A DNA stretch of 64,000 nucleotides from Achatina immaculata (Eukaryota; Mollusca; Gastropoda; Stylommatophora; Achatinidae): NCBI GenBank assembly GCA_009760885.1, contig CM019703.1:15171459-15235458 (forward strand). Direction: 5' to 3'. Shown piece after piece: positions 20,256 through 32,268 of the stretch; the stretch's first letter is position 1, and each line of letters begins with the position of its first letter. The notes below the pieces were generated by a model. That model was not told the origin of the DNA. It did no database searches and was given only the letters and a program-made list of their open reading frames with translations. A program made the translations under genes and the position numbers.

Positions 20256-22766
20256 GCATGACAGTAAAAGGCTACTAAGGAGGGTTCGGCATAGGGCCAG
20301 CAACCCTATCTGGTAAAAAAAACTATCAGACTGCTACAGAAACAGAAGCAAGGTAAAAAAAAACAAATGCAGGTGGAAGGAGAAATGATTATCAGGAAAC
20401 TGAGCCCATGAAGGTTGTGGATGAAAGCCAGCCACTGGAAGTCCCCATCCCGACTGCAGACCTCCTGGAACCTAAAGATGCAGACAGGCAGCTGGAATGT
20501 AAGAAAACTTAACCAGACTGGAAAACTAGCACAAACCATCAAGGAAATGCACAGATACAAACTAGACATACTAGGAATACAAGAAGCAAGATGGACAGGA
20601 CAAGGCAGAAGGAAATTAACAACACAGCACACAGAAGATACAATAATGTGGTCAGGTAAAGAAGATCATCATGAAGGAGGAGTAGCATTGATTATAACAA
20701 ATGAAGCATCAAGAGCATTGCTGAAATGGACTCCTATAAATGAGAGATTATTATATGCACGCTTCAACTCAAGATTCACGAAGATGTCTATTATAGTTTG
20801 TTATGCACCAACATAAGCAGCTTAAGAGAAATTAAAAGAAGACTTTTATAACAGCCTCCAAGCCACAGTAGAAACAACACCCAAGCATGATATGCTACTA
20901 TCTTGTGTGACTTCAATGAAAAAGTAGTTAAAGGAAATGAAGATAGAAGAAGAATCATGGGAAGAGAAGTAATCGGAGAAATAAAAGAAAACGGAGAAAG
21001 ACTGTGCAGTTTCTGTGAAGAAAACATGATGACCATCGGAGGGACAATTTTCCAACATAAAAACATACATAAAGTGACTTGGAGGTCACCAGATAAAACC
21101 ACAGAAAACCAAATCGATCACATACTAATAAACAACAAGTGGAAACGGTCACTACAAGATGTGCGAGCAAGGAAAGGAGCAGATGTAGGAAGTGATCACA
21201 ACCTTCTGATAGCAAAATATAAAAATAAAATTAAGGAAAGCCAAAATCGGATAACACAGAAAGATGAGTTTTGATACAACAAAACTGAGAGACCAGCAAA
21301 CAAGGAATGAGTTCTCAATAGTATTTAAGAACCGCTTCAGTGTCCTACAAGACGAAGCAGAAATGTCCATACTAGAGTTCAATAAAACGTTACAGGAAAC
21401 AGCAAAAGAGGTGCCGGAATATCGGAAACGGAGAAAAGAGGAATGGATAAGCAAGACCACATGGGAAAAGATAGAGCAAAGAAAAGAAATCAAGAAAAAA
21501 TTACTGGACACCAAATCACAAAGGCTAAAAGAGCAAGTTTTAAGTAATTATGCACAAAAAGACAAAGAAGTGAAGGAATTATGCCGTCAAGATAAACGTC
21601 AATACTATGACTACTTAGCAGAAGCAGTAGAGAAAGCAGCATATGCAAATGACATGAAAACCATATACAAAATCACAAAGCAGATGACAGGTAACTTCAG
21701 CATAAGATGTGAGAGTGCAATAAGGACATATAAGGGACAACTGGTCAGTGAAGAAAGAGAAAAAATTGAAAGATGGAGGGAACACTTTAACACCCTACTA
21801 AACAGAACACAAGCAGCACAAGCAATAGACATACCTGAAGCAAAAACGGAACTAAACATAAATACAGGACCAATAACAATAACTGAAGTGAAGGAGGCTA
21901 TAAAGAAGCTAAAATTAGACAGGGCACCAGGTGAAGATGAAGTGACTGCTGTGATGTCGAAAGCAGAAGAAACAGAAACACCAAAACAACTCTGCTGGAT
22001 ACTATAACAAATTTGGGATCTAGAAAAAGCTCCAGAGAAGTGGAAAACTGGACTTATAATAAAACTACCAAAGAAGGGTGTCCTCAGAGATTGCGGTAAC
22101 TAGAGAGGCATTACCCTACTGCCACTCACCAGTAAAGTATATTGCAGAATAATCATCAACAGAATTGTACCAGCACTTGAGGGAAAACTTCGGAAAGAGC
22201 AAACAGGATTTAGGAAAGGAAGATCATGCATAGACCACATATTTGTACTTAGACAAATATTAGAACAGGCATGAGTGGCATAGCACAAGATATGCATTGT
22301 TTATAGATTTTGAGAAATCCTTTGACAGTGTCAGCAGAGATGCACTGTGGAAAATCCTAAGATGGCATGGCCTTCCCCATAAGATAGTGAATGTAATCAA
22401 AGCGCTGTACGAGGGTTTTCAGTGCAAAGTTATCTGTGGAGAACATACCTCCAGCAGCTTTAGCGTACAAACAGGAGTGAAACAGGGATGTGTACTATCA
22501 CCAACATTATTTATCTTGGCAGTAGACTGGTTAATGCAGGAGTCAACATCAGACAAACGCAGAGGATTACAATGGACCCTTGACACAGTGCTGGAGGACC
22601 TTGACTTTGCGGACGACATTTGTCTATTATCAAGCAGCCACAAAGATATGCAAGATAAAATAAACAAGCTAACTCAGAATGCAAACAACATAGGACTAAA
22701 GATCAGCGTAGGAAAGACAAAGTTAATGAAGCAAAATGTGAACAACAGAAATGTACTCAGAGTAGA

Positions 22767-23243
22767 ATGAATGAATGAATAATCTTTATTTTTCAAGGGT
22801 AAAGAATTGGGCACGCAGGCCCGTCTTACATTCTGCCCTCATCACCCCATCTTTCATTCTTCCCACACACTCGATTTAGTACAAATATACAAATTAAATT
22901 AGGAAAAACATATCAAAAGAGTGTAAGATTTAACTACTACATTCAAAGTAAAAGAGAAGAAGTAATTAACTTAATAAAATACCACTCACGCACACATACA
23001 TACGCAGATATATACATAAAGAAAAATACATTGTAAATACAGATCTTCTAACATATGTTTTTTAAACAGACATTAAAATAATTTCTAACAATATCTAACA
23101 AGTTGCTTTTCTAACAATGTCATTTAAGTACTTGATGGTTGGCGAGTCACGTGTTGAGAGAGTGCTGGTTATTTTATGAAGGCATATAATTACACGCAAG
23201 TAAATAATGAAACAGGTTTGAGTTAAAGGATGAAGTATTACAT
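22767..23243 (-). mobile_element. Nested LINE/SINE-F insertion
   Basis: The 477-bp segment is bounded by AGTAGA at 22761-22766 and 23244-23249. The uninterrupted LINE-B reads CAGAGTAGATAGCAAG (reverse complement of the copy at about 57.14 kb). On the minus strand it ends GGGCCTGCGTGCCCAATTC, then AATAAAGATTATT and (CATT)n. No coding capacity was recognised. It is either the 3' end of an unlisted LINE or a SINE using that end. Confidence 0.8.
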
Positions 23244-23296
23244 AGTAGATAGCAAGTTAGTGGAGGAGGTCAACGAATTTGTATACCTTGGCAGTA

Positions 23297-23744
23297 TACC
23301 ATCGCAACATATGCATATGAGACCTGGACACTTAACAAAACAGCTGAGAAACATATAAATGCCTCTGATTGTAAATGATACAGAAGAGTTCTCCAAATAA
23401 CATGGACACACAAAAGAACAAATATATATATATATATATATATATTGCAAGAGCAGATTAATATTGAAGAAGGCTGGCTAGCAAAGAGGATTAAAGAGAG
23501 AAAACTTAAATATTTTGGACACATTAAACGTCATGATAATTTAGAGAAAACCGTATTGGAAGAATGCATAATGGGAAAAAGAAAAAGAGGAAGACCAAAA
23601 CGAAGATGGCTGCAAGACATCGTTGACGATCTGCAAATGGATGCAGCAACGGCAGGCCATCTTGCTCACAACCGAGAGGCCTACAGGAGTGCTGTTTGGG
23701 AGACAAAGTTCCGCAAGGGACATGCAAATGAATGAATGAATGAA
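23297..23744 (+). mobile_element. Nested LINE-C insertion
   Basis: The 448-bp 5'-truncated LINE-C tail is bounded by TGGCAGTA at 23289-23296 and 23745-23752. The other LINE-B copies read CTTGGCAGTAGAGTAG without a break. It encodes the family C-terminus (KYFGHIKRHDNLEKTVLE, then KRGRPKRRWLQDIVDDLQMD, then NREAYRSAV) and ends in (AATG)n. A (TA)n run at 23408-23446 has expanded inside it. Confidence 0.92.
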
Positions 23745-24320
23745 TGGCAGTAGAATAGCAGAAAATGGAGACAGCACAGAGGACATCAACACCAGACTTA
23801 CTAGAGCACACCAGGCTTTTGCAGTGCTGCAGACTATATGGAAATAAAAAAAACTAAACATGAATACGAAAATCGGGATATTTAAGAGTAATGTTCTAAG
23901 TGTACTACTCTATTGAAGTGAATGCTGGAAAATTACCAAAACCACAGAAAACAAGTTGAATTCCTTCCAGACTAAATGTTTACGGAGAATTAGAAAAATA
24001 TTTTGGCCAAACACAATAAGAAATAACATGTTTTTGGCAGGAATGCAGATGAACCCACTGACAACAATTATTGAGGAAAGACGCTGGCGATGGTTGGGAC
24101 AAGTGCTCCGAATGACTGATAACTCACTACCAAAAATAGCACTAAGATGGACACCACAGGGGAACAGAAATAAGTGTAGACCAAAAGAGACATGAAGAAG
24201 AACAACAGAAAGGATGTTGAGCAATAGAGGGCTCACCTGGGCAAGAGCAGAAAAAAAGGCAAAGGACAGGCATTTGTGGAAAACCCTTGCGGAAGTCCCA
24301 TGTGCCCTATGCAGTTTAGG

Positions 24321-24360
<40 letters not shown>

Positions 24361-24944
24361 CCAGATATATATTTAAGTAGGACATAGGTCTACTGGATAA
24401 AGCCAACATCTCACAGATATTTGAGAGCTATACCCAGACGTCATATGTTTAAAACTGTTTTTATTTCATTATTGTGTAGACTTTATCGATGGCATCACCA
24501 GGTAAATAAATATCCATCTTTGTAATTTGATCTTGCCCGCAGCAAAAAGAAAAATGTATGTGAGTGCTCGAAATTTATTGTACCATATATATGGGGTCTG
24601 GATCTGTAACAATACGTTAGAGTATAAGGGGCAATGATAAGCTTCGTCTAATGAAAAACATGAACACGTTGACGAACTAATTATCTGGCACCACAAAAAT
24701 ATCAGGTCAGGGGTCTTCAAGTTTTCTAGTAAATAAGGAAAGGATAAGAATAACTATGTCAGTGATATTTTTAAAAAAAAAATTCTCTATTAATACTTAC
24801 TTTCTCTTACAACCAGACAGAGAGGACACTGAAATGTTCTAAACTGAAATAGAATGCATGAGACAGTGTTAGTGTTGATAAATAAGAAGATAGAATGTTA
24901 AAGGTGTCCTGTACCCATCTCTTCACACTCATAACACAAATATA

Positions 24945-25182
24945 TCCATCCATCCGCCCGTCTGTCCGTCCACCCACCCACCCACCCATCCATCCATCCA
25001 TCCATCCACTCACCCACCCATCCATCCATTCATCCATCCATCCATCCATCCATCCATCCATACATCCATCCATTCATATATAAATACTTACATTCATACA
25101 GCCATCTATTCATACATCCATCGATCCATACAACCGTCCATAGATACATCCGTACATGCATCCATCCATCCATACATCCATG
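24945..25182 (+). repeat. (TCCA)n microsatellite
   Basis: Tetranucleotide array with CCA/TCCG variants. It is open in two frames by chance (Asp-Gly-Trp-Met-type and Pro-Ser-Ile-His-type repeats). A shorter, differently interrupted version lies in cassette III at 55383-55560. Confidence 0.95.
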
Positions 25183-26027
25183 TGTCTTAGTGTCAAGCGA
25201 TTTCACTGTAAGAGTGCGTGAGAAGTGATATTAAATGAATCCCATGTATTTAGTTATTTTATATTTGTGAAAAAAAAGCCCCGGGGTACACCCAGCCTCT
25301 AAAAATGGGTACAAGATAAATCTGGGAAGGTAAATGCGGCCAGGCGTGATACTGACCACATCAGACTTTCATGTTGTGGAAATTAAGGGCCTAACGGCGT
25401 AAAAACAATATACCTTAACTGTATGGAAAAGGGAATTTTACTTTAACCTTTGTGAATAAATGAATGAGAGGAGAATTATTTCGTTGTTTTTTTATTTATG
25501 CTCCTCATGTGCCCATCATATGTACTGTAATTAAAGGAATGACTGACAGGAGCAAATGATGAGGGATGAAGGGCAGAATGTCAGAAGGGCCTGCATGATC
25601 GAATTTTTCACCCTTTTAAAATAAAAGTTTGCTAGTTCGTTCCTGCTTTGTTATATATCTGTAACGTAGCGTCAATTATGCCCATAAAAATGACTTACCT
25701 GGGTAACGACATGTGAGATACAAGGAGGAACTGAGATTTTGGGAAAAGCCTACAGAACATGAAATCTGCCGTTGCTATCATAGTAACAACTAACGTAGTG
25801 TAGAAACACTGGTTTAAAGGTCCAAAGCGCCTGACAAAACAAAATTAAATAAATACAGGATTACTTCATGATATGAACTGCGAATTTTGGGGGCAGGGAC
25901 TCTGAGGAGAACTTTGGAAGACGGTGTAAAACTGTGTCTCCACCCTCTCCCCTCCCTCTGACTTACTATATCGATTACTCTTTCTGTTTGTATCTACTAT
26001 GAACCCATCGAAAGCCCCTTGTCCCTC

Positions 26028-26330
26028 CTTTAAACAGGTGAAGCCCTCTGGACCCTCTTTTAAACAGGTGAAGCCCTCTGGACCCTCCTTCAAACAGGTG
26101 AAGCCCTCTGGATCCTCCTTTAAACAGGTGAAGCCCTCTGGACCCTCCTTTAAACAGTTGAAGCCCTCTGGATCCTCCTTTAAACAGGTGAAGCCCTCTG
26201 GATCCTCCTTCAAACAGGTGAAGCCCTCTGGATCCTCCTTTAAACAGGTGAAGCCCTCTGGATCCTCCTTTAAATAGGTGAAGACCTCTGGATCATCCTT
26301 CAAACAGGTGAAGCTCTCTGGCTTAGGAAA
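26028..26330 (+). repeat. 30-bp minisatellite, about 10 units
   Basis: The unit contains GTGAAGCCCTCTGGATCCTC followed by CTTTAAACAG. As the period is a multiple of 3, frames stay open on both strands: minus-strand FTCLKEDPEG repeats (a 195-codon frame, 26453-25866) and plus-strand KQVKPSGSSF repeats. Units in this copy vary at several positions (GGACCC and GGATCC both occur). Confidence 0.95.
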
Positions 26331-26474
26331 ACTGCGTCGGACTACCCTCTTATCTGGTCTCCTTGAGGATCTTCTTCTGTCTGGCCGAATGCTGGTCACT
26401 CCTTTGTCACCTTCTAGCCTAAGCCATTCTCGTATGTTTTCTTTTTCCTTCATACCTTTGTGATTTGTCTCATT

Positions 26475-26640
26475 TTCTTTTTCTCCTCTTCCTTCGTTTT
26501 CTTTGTCTCCTCTTCCTTCGTTTTCTTTGTCTCCTTTACTTTCATTTTCTTTGTCTCCTCTACCTTCATTTTCTTTGTCTCTCTGCCTTCATTTTCTTTG
26601 TCTCTCTGCCTCTGTTTTCTTTGTCTCCTCTGCCTTCATT
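26475..26640 (+). repeat. T/C-rich minisatellite (TTTTCTTTGTCTCCTCT type)
   Basis: About six imperfect units of 24-27 bp combining TTTTCTTTGTCTC and CTCTKCCTTC. The single ancestral form is visible in cassette I at about 7560-7600, and a variant array in cassette III at 59410-59540. Confidence 0.8.
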
Positions 26641-26701
26641 TTTTAAATAACTCTATACTTTTAAAAATATCTCTGATTAGGATAAAATTTATCTGACTAT
26701 G

Positions 26702-27585
26702 ATAAAATATAATGAGGAATGTTAGAAAAGATGTAGACAAAGAATATTGCGAAGCTATAACAACTGGAGGTTGTAAAATGCAAGAGATTAGATATGCTGA
26801 TAACACAGTATTACTGTACACAACACAAAAAGGAATGGAAAAACTAATTATGTCCGTTCGTAAGAACAGTGAAGAACAAATTCTCAACCTCTAACTTATT
26901 GTGAAGAAAACTTAATTGATGACAACTGACAAAACACACAAGGCTGCTGAAATATGTATCAATGAGGAAAAATTGTAAGAAGTGGAGAGTTTTTAATATC
27001 TTGGATCATTATTAACTAATAATGGACATACAATGAAGGAAATTAAAAGGAGGACATCTTTCGCTCTTCAGAAAGTAAAACAGCAAAAGAATCTGTGGAG
27101 AGGAACCGACAGAACTACAAAATAAGTTTTTTAAAGGCATGCAACTTTCCCATCACAACATATTCCTGTGAGACCTGGACACTTAACAAAACAGCTGAGT
27201 AACACATAAATGACTTTAAATGTAAATGCTACAGAGGAGTTCTTCAAATATCATGGGTACAAAAAACAAACAAATATATCCATAGTACAAGAATTTTTAT
27301 TGAAGAAGGCTGGCTAGTAAAGAGTATTAAACAAAGAAAACTTAAATATTTTGGACACATTAAACGTCATGATAATTTAGAGAAGACCGTCTTGGAAGGG
27401 CACATAATGGGAAAAAGAAAGAGAGGAAGACCAAGGCGAAGATGGCTGAAAGACATTGTTGATGATCTGAAAATGGACACATCAGCAGCAGGCCATCTTG
27501 CTCACAACAGAGAGGCCTACAGGAGTGTTGTTAGGAAGGCAAAGTTCTCAAGGGATATGCAAATGAATGAATAAATAAATAAACG
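26702..27585 (+). mobile_element. LINE-C insertion in cassette II
   Basis: 5'-truncated LINE-C. It begins in the RT domain, where motif C reads YADN (about 26800) instead of YADD. It continues through the thumb (TYSCETWTL-like, about 27160) to the C-terminus (KRGRPRRRWLKDIVDDL) and a tail of GAATGAATAAATAAATAAA. Flanks TGATAAAAT (about 26688-26700) and GATAAAAT (about 27585) form the target duplication; cassette I keeps the empty site. It has many stops. The same insertion is in cassette III. Confidence 0.9.
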
Positions 27586-29260
27586 ATAAAATTATTAAAA
27601 ATATTCCACGGATGTGTGTTTGTAAATTAGACAACAAAATTAAATGTTTGTGGAATTATATTATTAAAAATGAAATGCGCAGACCACACGGTTCATTGAG
27701 TTTGTATATCATTGACTTAAGTGGCCGGTTTAGTTTCGGCTGACACATTTTATTCACTGTGTTAGAAACAACATTTTTGTTGACCTCTGAAACCTTGGGT
27801 TCGCTTTGTGTAACAATTAGGTTAGGACTGTTTGACGTTGAGGTTCAGTAACTGTATTAAACTCGGTTCACTATCTATAACTTTAACCAAGGTTAGGTTG
27901 ATTTATACAGCATCGTGTATGTACCGAGGCTATAGATAAACCTATTTATCTGACGGTATGACTATTTATGACAACAAGAGAAAATGGCTGCTGTCAATTT
28001 AAGGTCAGTAATGAAAATGTGAAGGAAATTGGAACGATGAATACTGAAAAGGAAAGAAAAAAAAATAGAGGAACAACATATTTAGACAAAGTGAGCAAGT
28101 GACATGGGAAGACAGGACGGGATATGAGACGCAATGAATCAGAGGAACCGTGTATTTCTAGGCTTAGACACACATACACGGTGATTAAGTTGTCAGAATC
28201 AGAACTGCAACCATGGTAGCGTAGTAAATAGTAATGTCAGGAAAGAGAGACAAAGAGAGGGGGAGAGAGAGGGAGAGGGAGAGAGAGAAAATGACTTTGA
28301 TGTGAGCGCCGTATACATAAAGGTATGGTCACCATCCTGCATACATCTCTGAGAAAGACTAAAGATCTGATCTCAAGAAATAGTGGTTAGTGTGGTCTCA
28401 ACAGCGACTGGTTTCCAACCTGAGGTAAGACCAGCCTCTAGTCTTATTAAGAAACAATTTCTAGAACTGCCTCACTGTACAGTATTTAGGAATAGCGACG
28501 CGAGAAATAATGCTACTCAAAATGTTCATGAAGTAACTATATGAACGTATAAATAATAAAACTATATGTAAACAGAAAAAGATACGGTTATTTCGGAACA
28601 TGTGTTCAGCTTTCACAATTTGTCTTGGATTTCCGAGTCTCCATACTTTTATACATATTTAGAAGAAACCTCTTGTAATAGATGAAATAATGGCATTCTA
28701 AATATCTTTTAATCAAAGATAAACTTACTTTTCTAATGATGTCCTTGTCACACCATGTACTGCGCCTATCATTAATATTGATTCTTGTCTTTCTCATGAT
28801 ACTTTTCTTCTTCTGTACATTACACTGGCTTTTCATACTGTATCGTTCAGAAACAAAACACAGTAATGGCTGGTTTACGTTATAGAAATAAATAACATCA
28901 CATCCTCAGGCAAATTTGACATAGCGAAGTTCTGCAAGTAACTGGACCTCGAAATATACCAAAACTCACATGTAAAAATGTCTGTAAGGAACTCGGAGAC
29001 TTTATATTGATCAGGCACAAAAACTTGAAATAAGAAATGTGACGTAAGGAGAGCAGCTTTTCTTGGAGACACTGCATTATCTGAAGAGAAAATGGGAGTC
29101 AGAAATTAAGACAGAGAAGGCAGAAACAAAGAGAGTGGACCTTTCAACAGAAATATTGATTTCTGTCACTGAGATCAATAATCAAGGTTCTGTATACCTA
29201 CAATTTATTTTTAAAAAAACAATTAATATGTCTGAGAAACTTGTCATCTTTTGCTGGCTG

Positions 29261-29567
29261 TCTACACACTTTACCAGTACAACAAGTGATTCCTGTCTAT
29301 CTACACACTTTACCAATACAACAAGTGATTCCTGTCTATCTACACACTTTACCAATACAACAAGTGATTCCTGTCTATCTACACACTTTACCAATACAAC
29401 AAGTGATTCCTGTCTATCTACACACTTTACCAATACAACAAGTGATTCCTGTCTATCTACACACTTTACCAATACAACAAGTGATTCCTGTCTATCTACA
29501 CACTTTACCAATACAACAAGTGATTCCTGGCTATCTACACACTTTATCAATACAACAAGTGATGCAC
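29261..29567 (+). repeat. 39-bp minisatellite, 8 copies
   Basis: Units start TCTACACACTTTACCAATAC at 29261, 29300, 29339, 29378, 29417, 29456, 29495 and 29534. The central units are identical. The period is a multiple of 3, so long frames (190 codons plus, 227 codons minus) stay open by chance. The first and last units are diverged. It begins about 15 bp after cassette II homology ends. Confidence 0.95.
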
Positions 29568-29639
29568 GCAGTTCTTGGTTCATTGAGGAAAATGAAAAAA
29601 AAAAACTTTTAAGAAGAAAACAGAATGACGTGTAAAAAG

Positions 29640-29830
29640 TGAAATTACAACTGTCTGAAATTTTATGAGTATAATTTTTTTTTACAACTATTTTTTCTAT
29701 CTGCTCACGTATGGAAGAATAAATGATCAAAAGGTAAACAGAAATAAAATATTTTACTTCGATAAACCTTGTAAGCCATTGTAAAATAAATGGGTGACTC
29801 GAAAAGGTCTGAAAACCACTGTTTGCAAGC
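29640..29830. mobile_element. Possible hAT-like MITE end
   Basis: The right border GGTCTGAAAACCACTGTT is the reverse complement of a CAGTGGTT-type hAT terminus, following an AT-rich interior. Only one end is convincing. Confidence 0.35.
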
Positions 29831-29858
29831 AAATATTTAGAGTAAAGTTTCGATAACG

Positions 29859-29920
29859 CCCCCACCCCCCCCTCTCACATGGTAGTTGAGAAAGACCTGA
29901 GAGGGGGGGGGGGAGGGTTT
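29859..29920. repeat. C-tract/G-tract inverted repeat
   Basis: A C-rich arm ending CTCTCA (29859-29877) faces TGAGAG followed by a G-rich arm (29898-29920), with a loop of about 20 nt. It could fold as a hairpin, and the G-rich strand could form a quadruplex. No neighbouring gene gives it a role. Confidence 0.7.
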
Positions 29921-29999
29921 AGAAAGAAAAAAAGGTCGGTAGGGCGGCAGTGAAAGAAAAGGGGGTAGTAGGGGGGAGGTCACTGAGAGAAAACGAAGC

Positions 30000-30237
30000 A
30001 GCAGGTGCCATCCTTCTTAGCATTTTTAACCTAATATGGAAAAACGTGTGTCCTTCATGAACCTCATCCACCACATTAAAAGTTGTTAAAAGGGTCAAAA
30101 AATGTACATCTCCGTTGACAACCAGGCACTGTGATAAACAGGAGACTGGCTGCCTATATAAGATGACACAAACAGGCTGAAACAGTCAAATCTAGATCAC
30201 ATAGATCCTGGTTCCTAAAGTAAGTACTAGTTCACTT

Positions 30238-30296
<59 letters not shown>

Positions 30297-30608
30297 ATAT
30301 TTTCTCTTTCGTCCTCCATTTTCGTTTCTTACTTTCTTTATTCTTATTGTCATATATGTTCCTTATCTGCTCAGAGCGCACTATTCTGCTGTTTTAAATA
30401 TATTCTTCTGTCTCTGTTTGTCCGTCTGTTATTTTTATTCTCTCTCTCTCTCTCTCTCACTCTCTCTCACTCACTCACTCTCTCACTCACTCACTCACAC
30501 ACACACACATTTCTCCTCTACTTTCCCTTTTTTTCAAATTATCTCTTTTCAGATCTCTTTCTTTTCCATTTTTCGCTGTAAACGGCCACAATAATAACAC
30601 ATGGTCGA
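30000..30608. other. Unassigned DNA with (TC)n microsatellites
   Basis: Holds (TC)n at 30241-30294 and a TC/CACT run at about 30440-30510. A TATATAAG string at about 30156 is followed by AAAGTAAGTAC near 30216, which resembles a core promoter plus donor, but no exon can be named. Nothing else seen. Confidence 0.4.
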
Positions 30609-32268
30609 TGCACCAAAGCGGCACTATCAAGTTTAACCACTTCTGGTCACGTGCATGAAAATCACAGGAGTTAGGAAGTTGTAAATTTGTGCAACATATA
30701 ATGTCCTGTTTTTTTCTTTTTCTTTGATCATTTTCATACATCAGATGAGATATCAGTGAAGCATGAAAAAAGTCAAAGTGATCTGCATTCATCGTCGTGC
30801 TTCAGTGGTTACCAACCTCAGGTCGCAACACAAATTAGGGTCATTGGGTCTGAATTTGGATAATGACAAAATATTACGAAAAATGTAACAATAAGTAAAA
30901 AATAATCAACGGTAAGTGAAAATAAATAAAACATTTACAACGGTTACTTAGTTCATTTTTCCTGACCTAATTAAAATAAAAAAACACGTTCGTTACTGTT
31001 CATTTATCTTTTTTTTGGTCTTTTTTTAAAGTAAGTTCTTTTTCTTATTGTTTTGATAATTCATAATATCTTCAAAAGTATTTATAAACTGACACTATAA
31101 AGCAGAATAATGCTATAGCTATACGTGCCCCCAACTGGCACCAATATCGACAGAATAAGGTGCCCTCAAATGATACCAAATATAGAAGTATGTTGGTTAT
31201 TTTCTGTGCTTATTTATAATTGTCTTGTTGTTGTTGTTGTTGTGCTTGCAAAGCTGATTCTGTTGTTGAAACAATCTGCAAAACTGTTACTACACTATAC
31301 GTACATTAACGTAACAACAATGTCCAGGCTTTTCGACAGTCTACACCGGGACCCCGGTGTCACAGAACTTAACTGATTGAGACTCGCAATCATTCAACGT
31401 CACCGACAACGTGCAAATCAAGAGAGAATAAAATCTGCAGTCAGAATATATACTAAGTGATAACGTTTATTATTGGGCAAAAGGAACGGTAAACTGATAT
31501 TGATAAATGTGAAGCCATCAGGCTAGAAAAACAACAAAATCTAGATTCCCTGACAGTTTATACACCGCCATTGGGAAACAAAATCAGTTACAACTGAATT
31601 TTTAAAACTTTCTATAGTCACACACTCCCAGCAGGAAGTAACACTTCAATAAGGACAAAACTCACTTAAGAAACTGCCATTCTAACCCACAGAGCACGGG
31701 GCCAGTCCAATGACCTAAACAGAATCTCTGGTATACATCCTAACAACCACCTTCTGAAACTGACATCATTCTAAGCGAAATCATCAACTGAAAAATCTCT
31801 AAAAATGAACCTTCTGAAACTAACCTCAGTCATCCTCTCAAACTAACCTCAAACATCCTCTCAAACTAACCTCAATCATGCTCTCAAAATACGCTCAAGC
31901 ATCCTCTCAAACTAACTCAAGCATTCTCTCAAAATAACCTCAAGCATCATCTCAAAATAACCTCAAGCATCCTCCCAAACTAACCTCAAGCATTCTCTCA
32001 AACTAACCTCAGGCATCCTCTCACAATAACGTCAAGTATCCTCTCAAACTAACCTCAAACATCCTCTCAAGCTAACCTCAATCATCCTCTCAAACTAACC
32101 TCAAGCATGCTCTCAAAATAACCTCAAGCATCCTCTCAAACTAACCTAAATCTTCCTATCAAAATAATCTCATGCATTCTCTCAAAATAACCTCAAGCAT
32201 CCTCTCAAACTAACCTCAAGCATTCTTTCAAACTAACCTCAAGCATCCTCTCAAACTAACCTCAATCG
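30609..32268 (+). repeat. 1.66-kb tandem duplication, unit 1
   Basis: Starts TGCACCAAAGCGGCACTATC and recurs 1,660 bp downstream almost without change. The only differences seen are small indels near 31200-31240 (an extra CT and a GTT count change). It contains a hAT-like head at about 30803 (CAGTGGTTACCAACC), a unique AT-rich stretch (31110-31790) and about 20 copies of a 23-bp satellite at its end. No coding region. Confidence 0.95.
31795..32268 (+). repeat. 23-bp satellite, first array (about 20 units)
   Basis: Units of the form CCTCAAGCATCCTCTCAAAC plus TAA, with C/A and G/A variants. The array lies within unit 1 of the tandem duplication. Confidence 0.93.

Larger units (their letters stand above)
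20256..24355 (+). mobile_element. LINE-B, near full length, with two nested insertions
   Basis: About 3.1 kb of element after removal of the nested DNA. Order: 5' region (20256-20480); APE-type endonuclease (20480-21215) with SWNVRKL, EARWTGQG, a decayed GDFN box and GSDHNLL; a Lys/Glu-rich linker (21264-21900); and RT with GEDEVTA, motif A FIDFEKSFDSV (22295), QTGVKQGCVLSPTLF and motif C FADDICLL (22610). The C-terminus reads RRWRWLGQVL and ends AGTTTAGGCT plus (TA)n at about 24323. Stops at 20816, 20825, about 22003, 22101 and elsewhere make it non-functional. Insertions at 22767-23243 and 23297-23744 interrupt the post-RT region. Confidence 0.92.
24357..29245 (+). repeat. Segmental-duplication cassette, copy II
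   Basis: Collinear with cassette III (54762-62523) and, in part, with copy I (7440-7850 and 12789-14125). Components in order: an AT-rich unique part, a (TCCA)n array, a LINE/SINE-F tail relic (25550-25625), a 30-bp minisatellite, a T/C-rich minisatellite, LINE-C, a unique part (27590-28240), a single 26-bp satellite unit (about 28300), and a distal unique part. About 400 bp present in copy I is deleted at about 28845. No host exon was recognised in the unique parts. Confidence 0.88.

Noticed and set aside
24807..25083. Repeat-protein frames (Asp-Gly-Trp-Met and Pro-Ser-Ile-His types)
   Set aside because: Translation of a (TCCA)n microsatellite; length and phase are not kept in the counterpart at 55383-55560.
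29182..29865. Long open frames on both strands (190 and 227 codons)
   Set aside because: The 39-bp unit is a multiple of three and keeps whichever frame is open; flanking parts are not conserved coding sequence.
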